From the NCBI RefSeq assembly GCF_026151205.1, contig NC_087079.1, positions 17,726,945 through 17,790,944 of the forward strand: a stretch of 64,000 nucleotides of DNA, read 5' to 3'. The notes beneath the pieces were generated by a model. That model saw nothing but the letters and a program-made list of their open reading frames with translations, did not search any database and had not been told where the DNA came from. Position numbers and translations under genes: made by a program. This stretch comes from Bolinopsis microptera. Its lineage: Eukaryota; Ctenophora; Tentaculata; Lobata; Bolinopsidae. Positions 11,402 through 22,904 of the stretch are shown piece by piece (the first letter of the stretch is position 1; the number at the start of each line of letters is the position of its first letter).

Positions 11402-11407
11402 AATAAA
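11402..11407 (+). terminator. AATAAA polyadenylation signal
   Basis: AATAAA about 127 bp after the TAG of the four-TM gene, the first such signal downstream on the plus strand. Confidence 0.5.
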
Positions 11408-11571
11408 TTAAGATTAAGGTTGAAGTTCTTTAAATGGTTATATTCTGGTGAAAATTAATAGTTGCCATTTATTTTGATGATAGCTTTATGGTATTCTTTT
11501 TGAATTCAATTTATATCGTTCTTAAGGCTGATACTTTTAAAACATCGTTTTTTTTCTAAATTTTAAAATCC

Positions 11572-11650
11572 AATATGTTATAATATGTTATAATATGTTA
11601 TAACATGTTATAATATGTTATAACATGTAATAATATGTCATAATATTGTA
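11572..11650. repeat. ATAATATGTT microsatellite, left part
   Basis: Roughly eight copies of a 10-bp unit alternating ATAATATGTT and ATAACATGTT. The same repeat resumes at 13949, on the other side of the inserted retrotransposon fragment. Confidence 0.85.
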
Positions 11651-11652
11651 TT

Positions 11653-11845
11653 GAGCTGTCGGTTGAGGGTAAACCCGTCGAGCAGGTTAGCAACTTTGTC
11701 TACCTGGGTGCAACTATTAGTGGGGATGGGACAATCAACAGAGACCTGGATGTCCGTATCCAGAAGGCTAATGGCGCCTTTCATCAGCTCTGGAACATTT
11801 GGAATAGCAGAACTATAAAGACTCCAACCAAGATCAGGATCGATT
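11653..11845 (+). pseudogene. non-LTR reverse transcriptase fragment, upstream part
   Basis: An open frame reads ELSVEGKPVEQVSNFVYLGA then TISGDGTINRDLDVRIQKAN and continues to a K-I-R-I motif. This is the region after the catalytic YADD domain in non-LTR (LINE-type) retrotransposons (F-YLG, RI-KA). The frame is broken by the MULE insertion and resumes at 13440. The reverse-transcriptase catalytic part is absent. Confidence 0.85.
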
Positions 11846-13438
11846 GTAGGACTGAATCCCTACCGGACGGAATCACTACCACCCAAATATCACTACTGGT
11901 AGTGATTCAGTCCGGTAGTGATTCAGTCCTAAAATATACCTCAATCCCTACCAGTTGATCTTAGTTCACTAGTCTAATATCATGACGTGATCTGAGCCGG
12001 TGCTCTCATGGAGTGCTTGCTATGGGGCCTGTCAGACATGTGATCCACAGACTTACGTACGCAACGAGGAGCCCTAACGAGAACTGGTTCGGATCAAGTC
12101 ATCCATAATGACCTGCTATACGACAATACAGTGATGTGAACCTTCACATGCTCGGTATCTCAATCAGCTAGCGGGAATAATATATAAACCCGCAACGCCT
12201 GTGTTTATCTTATACCACTATGTCTTCCTCATCCATCGAGTTTATTCCTGGCAGAAAGAAAGGCAGCCGCAACGTCCTCTACGATGGTCACCTCTACCAC
12301 CTTAACAGAAAGAGGGAAGACAAGACCTACTGGAAGTGCAACAAGTGCAAGTCCCGCCTGATCCTTGTCCAGGACACCTTCTGTTCTGCTACTCCTCATG
12401 ACCACGAATCTCAACCAGCAGAAATTGCAGCCCACCGCTCCAAGTCTAAAATGAAGACCCTCGCAGCTACTACTGAGAACTCAACTAAGCAGATTGTTGC
12501 AGACTCTGTCGCTGGACTATCCTTCGAAGCCTCGTCCCGGCTCAACTGTGATCCCAAGTCCTTGGCACGACTAGTCAGACGAGCCAGAATGGCAGCCTAC
12601 TCCCATTTCCTCCTAACTACCTGACCTCTCCCGGTGGTGACACTATGTTGCTCTGGGACTCCTCCTACGACACCAACACCAGAAGATCTATCCTCCTTGG
12701 TACTGCAGACAACATCAACATCATCTATCAGTCAGATCACCTCGTCGTGGATGGAACCTTTAAGACCTCTCCAGACCTGTTTACTCAACTCTTCACAGTC
12801 CACGCCTTACACCCTACTGGATGGAGAATCCCTGCAGCCTTTGGACTCCTACCCGGGAAGCGCACCATCATGTACGAGAACATCCTCAACGAACTGGACT
12901 CCTACGGACCCTTCTACCCTCAGTCGGTGCTGGTGGACTATGAAATCGCTATCAGGAACGCAGTCTCCAACGTCTGGCCTGGTACTACCTTGAGAGGATG
13001 CTGGTTCCACTTCAAACCTGGAGATGCAACGTATTGTTGATGATTATGATAACTTTGGGGATGTTACCGAGTTTCTGAAAGCTGTTGGATCTAAGATTTT
13101 GGGTTAATGCTTTAATGTTTACTTATTATTGTGTGATTTAAATTACTGTATCAGTATATTATCTATTATTCTTTGACCAAATTTCTGCTTAGTCAATTAT
13201 CACGAAAAATCTAATAATAATTAACAAAAAATAAAATAATTAACTAATGAAATACGAACAATTATGCCTTTATTGCAAAGTTCAGTAGGGATCACATCAA
13301 AGTGGTTAGGTTTAGATATTAGCGGTAGTGATTCAGTCCGGTAGTGATTCAGTCCTAAAATATACCTCAATCCCTACCAATAGTGATTGGTAGTGATTCA
13401 GTCCGTTAGGGATTCAGTCATGTAGTGATTCGGTCCGT
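11846..13438 (+). mobile_element. FLYWCH-MULE (Mutator-like) transposon
   Basis: Inserted into the retrotransposon fragment. Both ends are built of the 16-bp motif GGACTGAATCACTACC or its complement in several copies. A 56-bp block is also present as an exact direct repeat (11898-11953 and 13324-13379). I could not find a clean 8-10 bp target duplication, although ACCAAG near 11832 and ACCAAA near 13441 flank it. Length is about 1.6 kb. The enclosed transposase is frameshifted and deleted. Confidence 0.8.
12220..13107 (+). pseudogene. FLYWCH / MULE transposase, frameshifted
   Basis: First open part (ATG 12220 to 12624): FLYWCH zinc finger, with YWKCNKC, then H-D-H spacing expected for C2H2, at residues about 15-66. 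After a one-base frame change the MULE transposase domain follows (12645-13040), including HLVVDGTFKTSPDLFTQLF with its catalytic Asp, then VLVDYEIAIRNAV with the second Asp and GCWFHF. The domain is cut short after GCWFHF, and a C-terminal scrap (EMQRIVDDYDNFGDVTEFLK) ends at TAA 13105-13107. One frameshift and one internal deletion make it inactive. FLYWCH plus MULE is a known pairing in animal Mutator-like elements. Confidence 0.85.
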
Positions 13439-13439
13439 T

Positions 13440-13923
13440 CACCAAAGCGATCTATAGGGCTGCTGTCCTCACCATCTTGTTGTATGGAGCTGAAGTCTGG
13501 AACACCACCAAAAAGCAGATGAAACGTTTCGAGGTTTTCCATCAAACCTCCTTGAGAAGGATCCTTAGGATTAAATGGTTCTTTCATGTAACCAACGACG
13601 AAGTTCTTAGGAGGGCTGGCATCAAGTCAGTTGAGACTTTCATCAGTGCTGCCAGGCTACGTTGGTATGGACATGTAGTTAGAATGCCAGACTCTAGACT
13701 ACCGAGGTTTCTGTTGAACTGGAAGCCAAACTATGGAAAGAGGTCAAGGGGCAGACCCCGTAAGAACTGGAAGTCCTGCGTACTCGAAGATGCTGCTAAG
13801 TTTACAGGTGTTGAAAACATCGACAACGACACAACAGAAGCTTTGGCTACCAACCGAGTACAGTGGAGACATATGTTACGCCGCCAACGCGATGTGTGTG
13901 ATGCAGGCCACTCCAACGACTAG
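13440..13923 (+). pseudogene. non-LTR reverse transcriptase fragment, C-terminal part
   Basis: Continues the fragment at 11653. It reads KAIYRAAVLTILLYGAEVW, then RLRWYGHVVRMPD, the GK-RGRPRKNW basic motif and a final WRHMLRRQRD before TAG at 13921-13923. This is the typical C-terminal end of RTE/CR1-like ORF2 proteins. Only about 25 bp separate the stop from the ATAATATGTT microsatellite, so the 3' untranslated region is very short or lost. Confidence 0.88.
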
Positions 13924-13948
13924 GAGGAGACCTTACCATGTAACATGT

Positions 13949-14032
13949 ATGTAATATGTTATAACATGTTATAATATGTCATAATATGTTATAACATGTT
14001 ATAATATATTATAATATGTTATAATATGTTAT
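13949..14032. repeat. ATAATATGTT microsatellite, right part
   Basis: About eight copies of the 10-bp unit, matching 11572-11650. Together they flank the retrotransposon fragment. Confidence 0.85.
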
Positions 14033-14724
14033 CTTCAAATGCCATTTTATGTCATCAGAGATAGTCCAAAAACTACTCAACTCCTCAAATTAAGGCAACT
14101 CTTAATTTGAGCAGCATGACTACAGTATTCTAAAAAATCAGAAAGGCTTATTTTCCCAAAATACTGAAATAATTTTGTTAAAGTAGCTCCTTCTATTTCA
14201 GTTCCTGAGAATGGTCCCCTTACTCCCGGGTGCCAGCTAGTAACTATCTGATTGGTTGTTCGGTAACCGGAAGAAGTATTTTTTCCACCTAATCATAAAT
14301 TGACCTTCCCATTAAAGAGGCGCTGTCCTCGTGACGGTACACGTGTATACCGTGTATGGTAATTGGTACACGTATATAGAAAATAACACTGAACAGTCTT
14401 CAATAATCTGTGTTAGTTTTTGTTCTGCTTTCCAGAGAATAATGCTACCCTCAGTACACTTACGAAGTCATTTTATTCCCCAACTGAGTCGACACTACGT
14501 TTACAAATAGACTGCTTAATGATACTTTTCAAATTAATTTATCAAAATCTCTCTTGTTAAATCATTCGTATGGGTATTTATGCGTATAAATTATTCAAAC
14601 TACATATTATTCAAGCTATACATAATTTAAAGCTATCTAATTATGTTGATTAATAATTATGTTGGCCCTAATTTTGCCAACTGCAAATAACGTGCTGCAG
14701 CTGTTACTTTGTAACTAGTAGTAT

Positions 14725-15140
14725 AGGAACCTGCCGGATATCCGGCAGAATCCGGTCCCGGCCGGATATCCGGCTTTTATATCCGGTTCCGGTTCCAAGA
14801 AATTTTCCGGATATTCAACCGGAAATTTCCTGAAAGTTCCTGAAATGCATATTTTTGTCTAAATTCTTTCTAAGGGGCATCCAGTCAGTGCTCTCAGTGA
14901 CCAGTGAATTCACGGTAGCTTGTTATCTGTCAGCGTACAGTTTTATCGGACTTTAAGTTTTATAATTGTGTCCACATCACACATGGCTTTTAATATTATA
15001 ATTGATACAAACCCACAATCAAGGATTAATTTTAATTTTCCGGCAATTTCCGGCAACCTCAAATTTCCTCTTTTTATTACCCGGTCCCGGCCCGTAAAAA
15101 TCCGGCAAACCGGAAAATAGATTGATATCCGGTCGTAGTA
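14725..15140. mobile_element. CCGG-rich foldback, probable hAT-like non-autonomous element
   Basis: Clusters of GCCGGATATCCGGC and related palindromes occur at both ends (14733-14820 and 15040-15135) around an AT-rich centre. GTAGTATA on the left and GTAGTAAT on the right could be an imperfect 8-bp target duplication. The superfamily call is weak. Confidence 0.45.
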
Positions 15141-15660
15141 ATATGATTGATAAGTTACCTCTGTCCGTTGTTAATATAAAAGGGCCTGATGAACATTGGG
15201 GATGCAGTTCAGTCGAGTACGTGTAGCAGTGTGTAGTGGGACTATCACAGTGTTATGTACTTGTTAAACCATAATATTATACGTTTTTATCTGATGTTAG
15301 GTTGTAGTTATCCACTGTCTGAGATGGTGGGATGAGTTAGGGTTAGGGTCTGCAACCCCCGGCCACCCCAACCTAACTAGGGTATTTATAAATCCTCTCC
15401 CTCTCTCACTAGAGACAGTGTTACCATGGTGTTACTATGAGTATTGCTGAAAGCACAGTGTAAGGCCTACACGGACCGCCTCTAACTAGCCAATCCCTGT
15501 TTACATGCCGTGTAGCAGGGGACTAGAAAGAGCTAAACTAGTAAGCGGGGCATAGCCAATACACTGTACTCCCATCATTGAGTATATTACCAACCAGAAG
15601 GAAAATTTCCTTGTGTTTGGAATCTACCAAGACGAAAGTTGTGCAATCCAGCGAAATTCC
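15141..15660. other. no gene recognised
   Basis: Moderately AT-rich sequence with a first copy of GTGTTACCATGGTGTTACTA near 15418. No exon with both splice sites is seen. Confidence 0.4.
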
Positions 15661-15670
15661 GAAGAATGGT

Positions 15671-15768
15671 ATTACTATGGTGTTACTGTGGCTACGTGAC
15701 AGTGTTACCATGGTGTAACTATGGCTACGTGACAGTGTTACCATGGTGTTACTATGGCTACGTGACAC
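15671..15768. repeat. 33-bp tandem repeat, three copies
   Basis: Unit with CCATGGTGTTACTATGGCTA then CGTGACAGTGTTA. The three copies differ at two or three bases. A related single copy is at 15418-15440. Confidence 0.85.
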
Positions 15769-15933
15769 TAGTCCTATCTAGATAGTATGCACCACGTGTA
15801 GTGTCACATGATAGAGCACACATCTTCTAGCTAGGGCCGACCACTGGTAACGATTGTGGCTACGATCCCCGTAAAGTGTGTTTGATGACCAGCTCGAGAA
15901 TTTAGTCTCCGACACGCAGGAGCCCCTGACCAA

Positions 15934-15966
15934 GCTACCACACCGCACAGTGTGAGGTGTGGTAGC
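15934..15966. repeat. perfect 11-bp stem hairpin
   Basis: GCTACCACACC and GGTGTGGTAGC are exact reverse complements around an 11-base loop. The preceding 75 bp has a coding-like frame ending at a TGA within the loop (DDQLENLVSDTQEPLTKLPH), but its 5' boundary is unclear, so I do not call a CDS. Confidence 0.6.
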
Positions 15967-16162
15967 GTGTGAGGCTCACACTGACACACGGAGACCACTA
16001 TCTGAAGAGAGGGAGCTGAGATTGTGGAGCTGTGTGACTGGCATGTGCTGCTCCCTGCATCCCACCATCTCCCTCTCTATCTCGACTAGCGACCCCCTGC
16101 AAGTGAGACCAGGGATCCTGATACGTTCCTCTCAGCTGCACTTTATCTGTTATTCTATATAG

Positions 16163-18527
16163 TTACTATGGTAACACTCCTTATATGGTAATGTTTATCA
16201 GTTGTTCTATATCAGTCTAGCAGTAGCTCTTCACTGTAAAATCAGTTGTTTGTCTCGTAGTAGTAAGGTAGTGGAAGCTGTGTTTTAAACTCATCTCAAA
16301 CCCTGAAGTGCTGACATGTTCAGATAATTGATGTAATAGTGAGTCAGGGAACCTGTCCGAGTAGAATCAGGAGGAGTCAGTAAACTAGCCTGCTGTTGTA
16401 TCACGTGATATCCCTCTCTTACAAGGTCCTTGTTAGGTTTTAAGGGACCGAGTAACCGTTAGGGTACAGTGTAAGGAGTAACGTGTCATGCAAACAACAA
16501 ATTGTCTCGTTGATTTTGCACAAAAGTTCTTCTCGCGATAAGATTAAAAACACCCTCGATTAATTTGTAACCATCTAACGATGTTCATCAGCTAGATATT
16601 TTGTCAAAACACGCAAGGTGTAAAAAGTGTAAAAGTACCATTAAAGACATGTGGAAAATATAAGACATGTGGAAAAATTTTGGAAAACAGTTTAGTCCCA
16701 GCCTAATAACTCATAAAATCTTTGGAAGCTTTTTGTGGTCGCGTAATCGATTTTTTCCCAGAACGATCTGAACAGTACTATAGTATATCTTCACCCTCAG
16801 CGTGCCAATATCCAATCACGCAAAAAAAAAATAAAAAAAAAAAAAAAAAAATAGACTCATATTAGTAATCGTGACGTCAAGTAATCCATGACATTGGCAC
16901 AAGTAACTGAATAACTGTGCCAGTGTGCCTGCAGTCATCGTCGGCACGGATTTTGGCTAGGCACGGCTTTTGAAAACCACGCGCGACGAGCCTGAGGAGT
17001 TGTCACGTATCCTTGGCACGCCCTATAAATAACACACTACGACCTAATGGGTCATTACATCTGAACCGCACCATGACAACAGTCATGGTGACAACAGTAC
17101 CAATAGTATAATATGGTCGGGGCCTTAATTCTGAAAAACAATGGGCGACATTCTTACAATCCTTTATATCTAGTTAAACATACAATTAACAGTGATTTTC
17201 AGTCCAAACGTGACGTGCAAACTAGAGTGGGATCTTGAGTCGACACCTTTAAAATTATGACTGATAGTGTGTTGGGGAGTGACGATCAGTTGAATGGGAA
17301 TTCTACTCTGCGGAGGATGAGTATGCAGGAGATGCCAGCTCTTCTTCCCTCTCTCCACAATACGGGCTCAGCCTCCCTGCACATCCGGACTTGACTTCCC
17401 TTTAATCCCCCTCTGCTACTAACAAGTGTGGCGCCTCACTCTAACCAAAACTACAGGTGTCAGAGTAGTGATACACTGTAACGAGGAGGTCTCAACACAG
17501 TGCTCTTCCCTCAATCAACGTGTAGTTGGAAAAATTGGAGCAGGGATCGGAACACGGAGGTAGCAAAGATATGTTCCTTTCCTCCGACACAAGCATCTGA
17601 TTACTACGGAACACAATCACAATTACCAGGTGACTAATAAAAAACAAGCATTGGTTTAACAAAGTAACAATAACTTTAATTTAATAAATAAACCACCTTG
17701 CTGATCTTCACGTAAGCTCGTGATTTACGTGTTTTCTGTCGAAATTTCAATGTGTTATTTACAGTATGGACGGCACAACACGTGGTATCCGATGACGTAG
17801 TCACAGACATTGCCCCGTACCAGCGTACTCTCTGCAATGGCCATTCACAAGCCTAAGTAAAACCGGTTTTTCTGAATATTTATGTGAGATTAGATTCACA
17901 TCCTTATAGTTCTAGAGAATCAGCACGGGTGCAAGTATGAAGGATCATTTTAAACGTTGTAATGTAGATCGTAAAAGGAACTACTTTCATAAACTATATA
18001 TTCAAGTTTTATTTATCAAAACTACCTGGTAAAGCGGATTGAATAATGCGCTTTTTTCACTCCTAATAATAAGGCGACTATAATCATTCCTTAAGAACAA
18101 GAACCATCAACACACTGTTTTGATGCAGGTGTAACGGAAACTGACATAATTAAGAGGAGACCATAACACAGGAGCGCAGTCACGAGACATAAGTGATGAG
18201 ACATCAAAATAAATGAAAATTCCTGCACAAAAAGAGCAAATAGGAACCGGTCATTGCACTCTCATCCTCTCAATCTCCTCTCATAGTTAGTTGCACAAAC
18301 TAATCATTGAGGTTAAGACCGAGTTGGTTGTCTATTCATCTTTCTCTCCAATTATCAAATTAGATATAGCGGTGCTTTTATTGAAATAATGATTCCTGGA
18401 GGTCCAGTATAAATGTCTTGGGTCGCAGAACTGACATTAACCAATATAATCGGACCGGTCCTTGCACGCTCATCCTCTCAATCTCACCTCTAAACTCAAT
18501 TTAAAAGATCTGCCAAAAAATACGTTA
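16163..18527. other. 2.4-kb stretch with no gene recognised
   Basis: Contains an A-rich tract at 16826-16852 and scattered CACGTG sites. A 35-bp block containing ACCGGTC and CTCATCCTCTCAATCTC is duplicated at 18247-18283 and 18452-18487. Open frames are short and lack matching splice sites. Confidence 0.5.
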
Positions 18528-18566
18528 CTCAATAAGTTTGTTTGAGTATACAAACAACTTATTGAG
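18528..18566. repeat. hairpin, 16-bp stem
   Basis: CTCAATAAGTTTGTTTG and CAAACAACTTATTGAG pair with one bulged base around the loop AGTATA. Unknown role. Confidence 0.65.
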
Positions 18567-19441
18567 CTAACTAAAAAACCGGTTTAACACGTGCCCACAA
18601 GTAAGCATCCAAGATATAGAGGAAATCTTTCACGGACACGCAAAGACTGATCTATGCTAAAGCACGTGGATCGTCTCTGATTGTCAGCGTTACGGAGAAA
18701 ATATAAAAACGTGTTTTTAAAATTGTTAATTAAGTCCAAATTTGGTTTTTTTTGTCGCAAATTGTAGGCCTTATCTATCTTGATTTGCTGTACCATAAGT
18801 AAGTTATGGAATACACTGTCGAACTCGTGCCTTTGGCACTCGTTGCACCAGCAGTTCCATAACCTACCTAATATAACACATATAATAGGATATGGGATAT
18901 AGCGGATAGTTAGCATATTGGTTATTTTATAACTTAATAAGGTGGGTCATAATTTTATCAATTACTGTCTCCCGAATGAGATAGAATCACACTCTTTCAA
19001 TGAAGGCAGAGTTATAATCATATTGCGATAGCGGATTACAAAATACAAACTATGAAGTATAGGGGGGGGTGGGGGGAAGGTTATAAATCATGTATATTTT
19101 CAATTTTGTAGTAGACATGATGGAGACAAGCCATTTCAGTTACTAAAGGTTGAACCAATTTCAATTGACAACGATGTTTTTATAAAAATCTTGAAAATAA
19201 GCAGTATTTAGGTATTTTACCAACAAACGCAAAACTGTTTTTGGGTTCAAGATTATTTTGCAGAGTTTCACAGTATAAAAGCATGTGCATTGGGCTTCAT
19301 TATAGTTTGTTGATGAGGCGTATTTTTTAGCGTTTAACCCTGGTGACTGAAGGTCTTAATTCATCCATGTCCTTTCGGTTAGGCCCATAATTATCACTCC
19401 ATGAACTCTCTCCAATGAGCTCCTCCCTCGAACAATTGATA

Positions 19442-19684
19442 TCACGTGTTCCTTTCTGCCTCAGCTCGGTGATTTGTCTCCTTCATCTGTTGATATTCGT
19501 TTACTCTTCTCGAACAAAGATAGTAATTCCTGTGATTGCTTCTGGTCATTTCCTCGACAGTTGTTACCAGAAGACTTTCATCATCCATGTTTCTGATAAG
19601 GCCTATATATAATTTATCGTCTCTACACAGTACACGACTATTTTTCCGCTTTATGAGTTCCTTCTCATCTCCTTCTCTTGCCAT
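19442..19684 (-). CDS. possible 80-aa single-exon hypothetical protein
   Basis: Minus-strand frame starting MAREGDEKELIKRKNSRVLC and ending at a TGA at 19442. The frame extends to an upstream ATG at 19741, but a TATA box (TATAAATA, 19766-19759) lies only 18-25 bp above that ATG. Transcription would begin about 30 bp below the box, so the ATG at 19684 is the better start. A CACGTG site lies near 19697. The product is charged (many Lys, Arg, Glu, Asp), with no signal peptide or membrane segment and no recognised domain. It could be a chance open frame. Confidence 0.35.
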   Translation of the reverse strand: MAREGDEKELIKRKNSRVLCRDDKLYIGLIRNMDDESLLVTTVEEMTRSNHRNYYLCSRRVNEYQQMKETNHRAEAERNT

Positions 19685-19766
19685 GATGAAACACACCACG
19701 TGACATGTCCCGTAGCTCGTGCTTGAAATAGTTCTAATCATTGTCTCGTGGTCCAGGATATTTATA

Positions 19767-20577
19767 TCGCCTTCACCCTAGCCACACCTTGCTAGACGTA
19801 AATATGATCGTAACAGACTTGATCTGTTATACTACAAGAATCCGGTAAAAAATCAAATGTCAAATGTTCATCTCAGAACCATAAATAAAGAAATGATAAT
19901 GATAAAACACATTGCTTTAATTACTACACAGTTATCAAGGATAAATCTAGAGTACAGAGCGGTTCTTAAGACTTGGTGGGGTTATTTATAACCCCATAAA
20001 TGAGCTCTGCTGTTTAAACTTTATTATTATATCAAGATAACTTGTTACATCCTACTGTTAAACAAAATTAACTTTCATAGGATCCAGTAATTTAGTTAGA
20101 AAGTTCAATCATTCAGTTCCTGTGCAATCAGAACGTGTTTTTCTTGGTTCTTATTAATTATATAATTTACAAGAATTGCAACATAATACTATGACATAAT
20201 GACATCTTACATCGACACTGGAAACACGGATTCATACACGCCAAATACAATTTTTCAGTCGAGTTAGAAATACAAAATAAGTTATGATGTACATCCGAAG
20301 GGTGGAGGGGGGATTTTCGTATTTTCGTGAAAAACGCCAGGTAGCCAGGACTTCTATTATATTAATGGACATGTTCATTTGAAATTGAGATTATTTGTAC
20401 ATATACAAAAAAATTAACCAATCCTGTTCAGAATTTCTCACACAGAAACTTTATTGTTGTTATGCACTATAATGTTACAACTACAAGTTTGCATTTTTTT
20501 GAATCTGTTAACTCTAAGCTGCCTTTACTGACTGGGCCGGCGCTCAGCATGTCATTCCGCCTAATCTCTAGTCGTTT
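19767..20577. other. no gene recognised
   Basis: AT-rich, with no credible exon and no repeat that I could align elsewhere in the window. Confidence 0.45.
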
Positions 20578-20604
20578 ATGAAAATGATAGCCTTGAGTCC
20601 CCAG
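20578..20604 (+). CDS. possible short first coding exon
   Basis: ATG followed by eight codons (MKMIALSPQ) up to a perfect donor CAG/GTAAGT at 20604/20605, downstream of a small GC-rich patch (GGGCCGGCGCTCAGC). No phase-0 partner exon could be fixed, so this rests only on the donor and the promoter-like context. Confidence 0.2.
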
Positions 20605-21640
20605 GTAAGTTAGCTGCATTTAGTTAACTGTATAGTAAATTCCTTATTCTGAAATGTAGTAGGTTCTGGTACTAGACTAGATCAATTTTAACAATCATTA
20701 AACATATTGTTAAAAGCGCAGGGAATTCGAGTTCGAACGGTTATAAGGCAAGATGGTCAACTTTTGTCGCAACACTCTGAATCTGATACCAATTATCTAC
20801 TGTGTCCTAAAAACTTTATATATCAGGCTCCACCTTGAATAGAAGAATCGTCCATCAGGATGATGAATAATTTTTTCAGTGCCAGTATTTTGACGTTGCA
20901 CTCGATTATCTTCCCCATTTAATTAAATTTGTTAACATCGAAAGACAAATGAACAGTTTAACGTACGGGAGTCAAGCGAACTAGGATAATCGATAAGTTG
21001 TATTGTAATTACTTTGTTATTATCAGTTCCTAAATATGAATATGTGATTTGAAGTCTTATGTCTTTTCGTGGTCTTTGCAATAATTAGTCAAAGCCATAA
21101 AAAATAGATCAGCCGAAATCTTTCCAGAATAGTTCTCTTTTAACTAAATTAAATTCCCCTCAGAAGAAGATACAAGTGAAGAAGAAATGAAGTGAACAGG
21201 GAGACAACCAAACTACTCTGAGCAGCAGCCCTGAAAGTCACTTAATTTTCCTCGTCGTTCTCCTGGTTTGCTGTTGAATAATGAGAATCTAACTTGTTTG
21301 TTGTTGTTTACTGAATGGTTCTACTGTAACAAATACAATATATTAACATGTGGTGTTTTATCGGGATGTGATAGAAAAAATAAACAACTTAAAAACCCGG
21401 ACGACTCTATAAATTATTAACCTATAATTAAACCTTTTTTGATATTTTAACATTTTTAATATTTTAGGCAACTTTCAATGTTAAATAAAAAATAAAAAAA
21501 AGAGACTGTCGATTCGAATTATTGATATTCATGTATATTTTTCAGAATACTTATTATATTATGTAATATACATTTTTTTTTCCCGAACCATGACTTGTTG
21601 TGTCAGGACTAAGAACGTGAACAAAGCTTTTTTATTTGGA
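20605..21640. other. no gene recognised
   Basis: AT-rich. A purine-rich patch at 21160-21200 (AGAAGAAGATACAAGTGAAG) and a T tract near 21570 are the only notable points. Confidence 0.4.
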
Positions 21641-21664
21641 CCAAGTTAAATGGTTAATGCATTG

Positions 21665-22035
21665 GTTATGACTAACCCAGAAACCTACCGGCTGGGGTAT
21701 ATCTCCAAAACTAAAAGTAAAATAGATAGAACTTCCGGTTTTCAAACAAAATGTCCGTCCTCAGCTCGTAAATTTAAAGTTGGCTCCCCAGGAGCACAAT
21801 TTGGGACAACTAGAATTTTTGAATTAAACCAAAAAGTTGATTTTGGGCTGAAATAAAATATCATCAGCTTTTTAAAACTTTGCGAAGTAATGTCCGTTTG
21901 TCATTACTACAAGGCTCAATGCACGTTGCGAAAGGTAAACTTGATGTGACGCCAGACGCCATACGTGCTTGTTGAAATCTATCACCTCAGCAAGCCCAGC
22001 AGCGGTATGGTTTTTCTGGGTGTGTGATAGAGCTG
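21665..22035. repeat. repeat C, copy 1
   Basis: About 370 bp beginning CCTACCGGCTGGGGTATATC and ending AGCCCAGCAGCGGTATGG. A second direct copy lies at 22424-22735 and a partial third (CTTACCGGCTGG, GACTTCCGGTTTC) near 32030-32120. Copies differ mainly by small indels. Confidence 0.8.
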
Positions 22036-22071
22036 AGAGTTTATAGTTAGCTGCAGAAGAAAAGCAGCAGA

Positions 22072-22072
22072 A

Positions 22073-22106
<34 letters not shown>

Positions 22107-22180
22107 GGGGGGGGGGGGGGGGGGTGGGGGGGGGGGGGGGTGAGGGAGATGGGGGGGGGGGGGAGTGCAGGAGGTAGGGG
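22072..22180. repeat. poly-G tract
   Basis: About 100 bases almost entirely G, interrupted by single T and A bases. It separates the two copies of repeat C. The exact length is doubtful in any assembly. Confidence 0.9.
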
Positions 22181-22423
22181 ATGTTTTGCATATAATAATG
22201 ATAATTTTCGCGGAAAATGTATGAAGTTTTAAAAGTAGATTTTGAGGCTGAAGACGCGTTTTTACCTGCCTCATCCAGGATCGAGTCCCTTCATTTGGCG
22301 AAATTCTCTACTGGCTTGATATTTTAAAATTGAATTTGACTTGGTTGGTGGAGAGTTAGGTTTTGTCAAAATGAACGTTTTAAAATGAAGCCAAATTAAT
22401 TTAAAACGCGCGTAGGTTCGGCC

Positions 22424-22735
22424 CAGGAAAACCCTACCGGCCTGGGGTATATCTCCAAAAGTAAAATAAATAGAACTTCCGGTTTCAACAAAATGTCCGT
22501 CTCGTAAATTTAAAGTTGGCTCACCCAAGAACAATGTGGGACAACTTAGATTTTTGAAGAATTAACCCAAAAAGTGATTTTGGGCTAAATAAAATATCAC
22601 AGCTTTTAAACTTGCGAGTAAAGTCGTTGTCGACTACTTCGTTCGAAAGTAAACTTGATGTGACGCCGCCGCCAAACTGCTGTGAAATCTATCACCTCCT
22701 AGCAAAGCCCAGCAGCGGTAAGGTTTTCTGGGAGC
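22424..22735. repeat. repeat C, copy 2
   Basis: Direct copy of 21665-22035 with several indels: CCTACCGGCCTGGGGTATAT at the start, CAGCAGCGGTAAGG at the end. Confidence 0.8.
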
Positions 22736-22904
22736 TACAAAAGATTTCCGACCCAGCAAAAAAAAGTTTTGCGAAATCGGATCTATATTCTTTTATTTTA
22801 AGGCTTTCGCAGAAATGTGTTGAAGTTATTGGCATTGCCCTGCAGTGTTGCCATTATTTTGCTTTAATAAATTATATTATTTAATGTTATTGGTCAACTG
22901 CAGG

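Noticed and set aside
15840..15955. Coding-like frame ending in PLTKLPHRTV
   Set aside because: The 5' boundary has only a weak acceptor (GTAAAG), and the 3' end overlaps an 11-bp perfect hairpin. Evidence is too thin for a gene.
18584..18916. 110-codon minus-strand frame
   Set aside because: No recognisable domain, splice sites or promoter; composition is similar to the surrounding non-coding DNA.
21982..22274. Proline-rich minus-strand open frames
   Set aside because: Translation of the poly-G tract.
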